From Cheilinus undulatus (taxonomy: Eukaryota; Chordata; Actinopteri; Labriformes; Labridae), in NCBI RefSeq assembly GCF_018320785.1, contig NC_054882.1:25238719-25302718 (forward strand): a stretch of DNA of 64,000 nt. Direction: 5' to 3'. Positions 61,689 through 64,000 of this stretch are shown piece after piece. Below the pieces are notes generated by a model that ran no database searches, was not told the DNA's origin, and was given only the letters and a program-made list of their open reading frames with translations. Every line of letters begins with the position of its first letter. Positions within the stretch are counted from its first letter, which is position 1. Made by a program: the position numbers and the translations under genes.

Positions 61689-61757
61689 CTGTAAAAGAGA
61701 ACTGATGAGGATTCACTTTTAAATGAAATTAAATCAATCAAATTTAGCTCAGGGTCG

Positions 61758-62768
61758 TCCCATTTGTCTTGACTGATGCTGAGATGTTTCTACACCTTGA
61801 TTGGAGTCCATCTGTAAAATTAACTGAACTGGACTGGACATGATTTGAAAAGGCACACATCTCTCTATAGAAGGCCTCACAGCTGACGATGCATGACAGA
61901 GCAAAACCAAGCCATGAGGTAAAAGGAACTGCCTGCAGAGCTCAGAGACAGGACTGCTGCAAGGCACAGACCTGGGGAAGGCAAAAAAAAAAATCTGATG
62001 CACTAAAAGTTCCCATGATCACAGTGGCCTCCATAATTCTCAAATGCATGATTCACACAACCATGACTCTTCCAAGGGCTGGACGCCTGGCAAAACTAAC
62101 CAGTCAGTGGAGAAGAATCTTAATAAAAAAGGTGATCAAGAACCTGATGGTCACTCTGACTAAGCTCCAGAGTTACTTTTTGGAGATGGGACCAAGTTCC
62201 AGAAGGACAACCATCACAGAAGCCTCTCTTCAGTGCAAAACACATAAAAGCCTGCTTAGAGTTTGCAAAAAAGCCCCTGAAGGACTCCCAGACTGTAAAA
62301 AACAAGATTCTCTGGTCTGATTAAACTAAGATTGAGCTGTTTGGCCACAATTCTAAATGTTATATCTGGAGGAGACTTGGCATCACTCATTACCTGCCCA
62401 ATACCATCCCAACAGTGAAGCATGATGGTGGTAGCATCATGCTGTGGGGTTGTTTCTTCAGCAGCAGGGTCTAGGAAACTGGTAAGGGTTGAGGGAATGC
62501 TGAATGGCGTAAAGAACAGAGATATCCTCAGTGAAACCCTGTTCCGCAGCACTCAGGACTTCAGACTGGGCCAGAGGTTCCCCTTACAATATGCATCTGG
62601 GTTTTACGGCAAAGTGGCGGGACAGAAAGCTCTTAAATTCTGTTTTTACTTTGTCACTATGCTGCACTGAGAGTAGATTAATGAGAATAGAAATGTTTCA
62701 ACTAAAGCTGCAACAGAACAAAATTTTAAAAAGTAAAGGGGGTCTGAATACTTTCCAAATCCACTATA
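61758..62768 (+). mobile_element. Tc1-like transposon (family 1), + orientation, decayed
   Basis: Starts at TGATGCTGAGATGTTTCTAC and follows the same order as the copy at 26600-27580: GGCCTCACAGCTGACG, TGGTCACTCTGACTAAGCTC, TCTCTGGTCTGATTAAACTA, GTGGTAGCATCATGCTGTGG (62430), and ends AAGGGGGTCTGAATACTTTC. Frameshifts break the transposase. It lies about 70 bases upstream of the first FAM161 exon seen, so within one of that gene's introns. Confidence 0.85.
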
Positions 62769-64000
62769 TATCCATGCAATGCATTTATGAAACAGTCTAT
62801 CTGATGAGTCAGGTTATTGGATCTATATAATGATTATAATGATAATATGTATGGGAATGTTGTTTTGAAGTTATTTATCATGACAACTCACAGCATTACT
62901 TTGTATAACTACATGAATCAATTATAAGTATTTTGTACTTAAACTAGCATTGCTTAATCCACTAACACTGCTGCTGTTCTTCCCACACTGACTTTGTTTC
63001 ATTCCACAACTGATATCATCGGACCAAACAGATCTACTTACAGCACTGGTTCAGACAGAAGACTTTAAATGCTTGAAACAGATCATTGACTAGCTCTCTG
63101 GTAATCTTATAATATTAGAGTGAGAACATCGATTAGAGAGGAGATAAATGGGATTTCGCTTATCTAAAGTGTATTCTGCCTTTTTAGAAGAATGTAAATT
63201 GCTGCTATGCTTATTTAATTACTGCTCTTCAAAATATTTTTACTCCGTTTTGCCCTCATGTGAAGAAATTTCCAGTAAAAAAATCCATATAAGGGGATTT
63301 TTGGGGGAAATGTGCAATGACTCTCATAAATCAATATGTTCTTGCTTGAGTAAAAAAGCAATAAATTGGCAAACACTGACCGCTTTACACATCATGCATT
63401 AAAGAAATGGAGCTGGAGTTAGAGCAGATAAATTATGAGGTGAAGAAATGTTGAATTACAATGGTAAAGGGAGGGGAGTTTTCTCTCTGTGAAGAAGACC
63501 CACATACATATTTTAAATAGCTTTATATGTCCACAACTGAGAGCACTGATTTACAAGTCCGCTAAAATAACACTATATGACATGGAGAAACTTTACCCAT
63601 AGAATAAATCTTTTTAACTCAACAAATTATGTACAAAGACATTTTATGAAAGACTTTTTGTGCGTGATGGTCTTAAAAAATTCATGATGGAAATTATGAA
63701 GTCTAAGAAAACGTAGTGGTTAAAGTTGTTCTTTGTGGGTTGGTTGTAACACATTTGGTGAGATCACAGCAATACGGCCCTTTTTTAACAAGCTAGGATT
63801 TGGATAATCCACACTGTTAATCATGTGGATTATTGGAGGCTTCAGAGACAGATAGTGGTTTTTCTACCCCTGTTCAAAAAGAGAGTGTATTGACTCGATG
63901 AAGTGGTGGGTGGATGTGTCTCTCAAACCATCCATCAAATAGAGCAGTAATGTAAAATTATAACATGAAGCCATCTGGTGTCTCAAGTCACGGATAGCTT
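62769..64000. other. Probable intron or flank of the FAM161-family gene, nothing recognised
   Basis: No frame with FAM161 resemblance on the - strand and no paired repeat ends. If the gene continues, this is intronic and its larger exons are beyond 64000. Confidence 0.35.

Noticed and set aside
61889..62320. 143-codon open frame, + strand
   Set aside because: It lies inside the Tc1 copy at 61758-62768 and reads transposon sequence in a shifted frame.

Overview
The window is nuclear DNA from a bony fish, most likely a percomorph teleost. The evidence is spliced vertebrate genes with GT-AG introns, neuroglobin of the usual fish length, and dense Tc1-like, hAT, mariner and LINE copies typical of teleosts. 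No prokaryotic operon, CRISPR array, rRNA or canonical tRNA gene was found. Exon boundaries below were assigned by hand from reading frame and splice signals.

Three protein genes are supported. (1) tmem63c, + strand, 22 coding exons from 6949 to 36586, reads without a break as an 840-residue OSCA/TMEM63-family membrane protein. (2) ngb (neuroglobin), - strand, four coding exons at 55293-56356 plus an upstream non-coding exon, gives a complete 159-residue globin. (3) The 3' end of a FAM161-family gene, probably fam161b, - strand, five exons at 60573-61688; its 5' part lies beyond the right edge. tmem63c and ngb face each other tail to tail, the arrangement recalled for human 14q24.3, and FAM161B also maps to that band. 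The three genes share a neighbourhood, not a pathway: a mechanosensitive-type cation channel, a haem protein of neurons, and a ciliary/centrosomal protein.

Layout: 1-6930 is upstream DNA with an AGCT-rich repeat, a Tc1 remnant and a 1.4-kb foldback element. 6.9-36.6 kb is tmem63c, whose introns hold several Tc1 copies, a TTAA-flanked MITE with a SINE fragment inside, an internally deleted Tc1 with terminal repeats, an L2-type LINE tail and a LINE reverse-transcriptase fragment. 36.6-55.3 kb is intergenic or UTR DNA with two hAT-type elements carrying perfect 8-bp target duplications, a mariner with another element nested in it, a compound foldback cluster and an unusual palindromic minisatellite. 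55.3-56.6 kb is ngb, 57.1-58.5 kb a Tc1-like element, 60.6-61.7 kb the FAM161 exons, and 61.8-62.8 kb another Tc1.

I did not find a convincing new multi-gene system. The most unusual material is structural: oppositely oriented Tc1 copies flanking one tmem63c exon, large foldback elements ending in small hairpins, and the strand-switching minisatellite at 52.6-53.7 kb. All transposon classes were assigned from sequence features and memory, with no database search.
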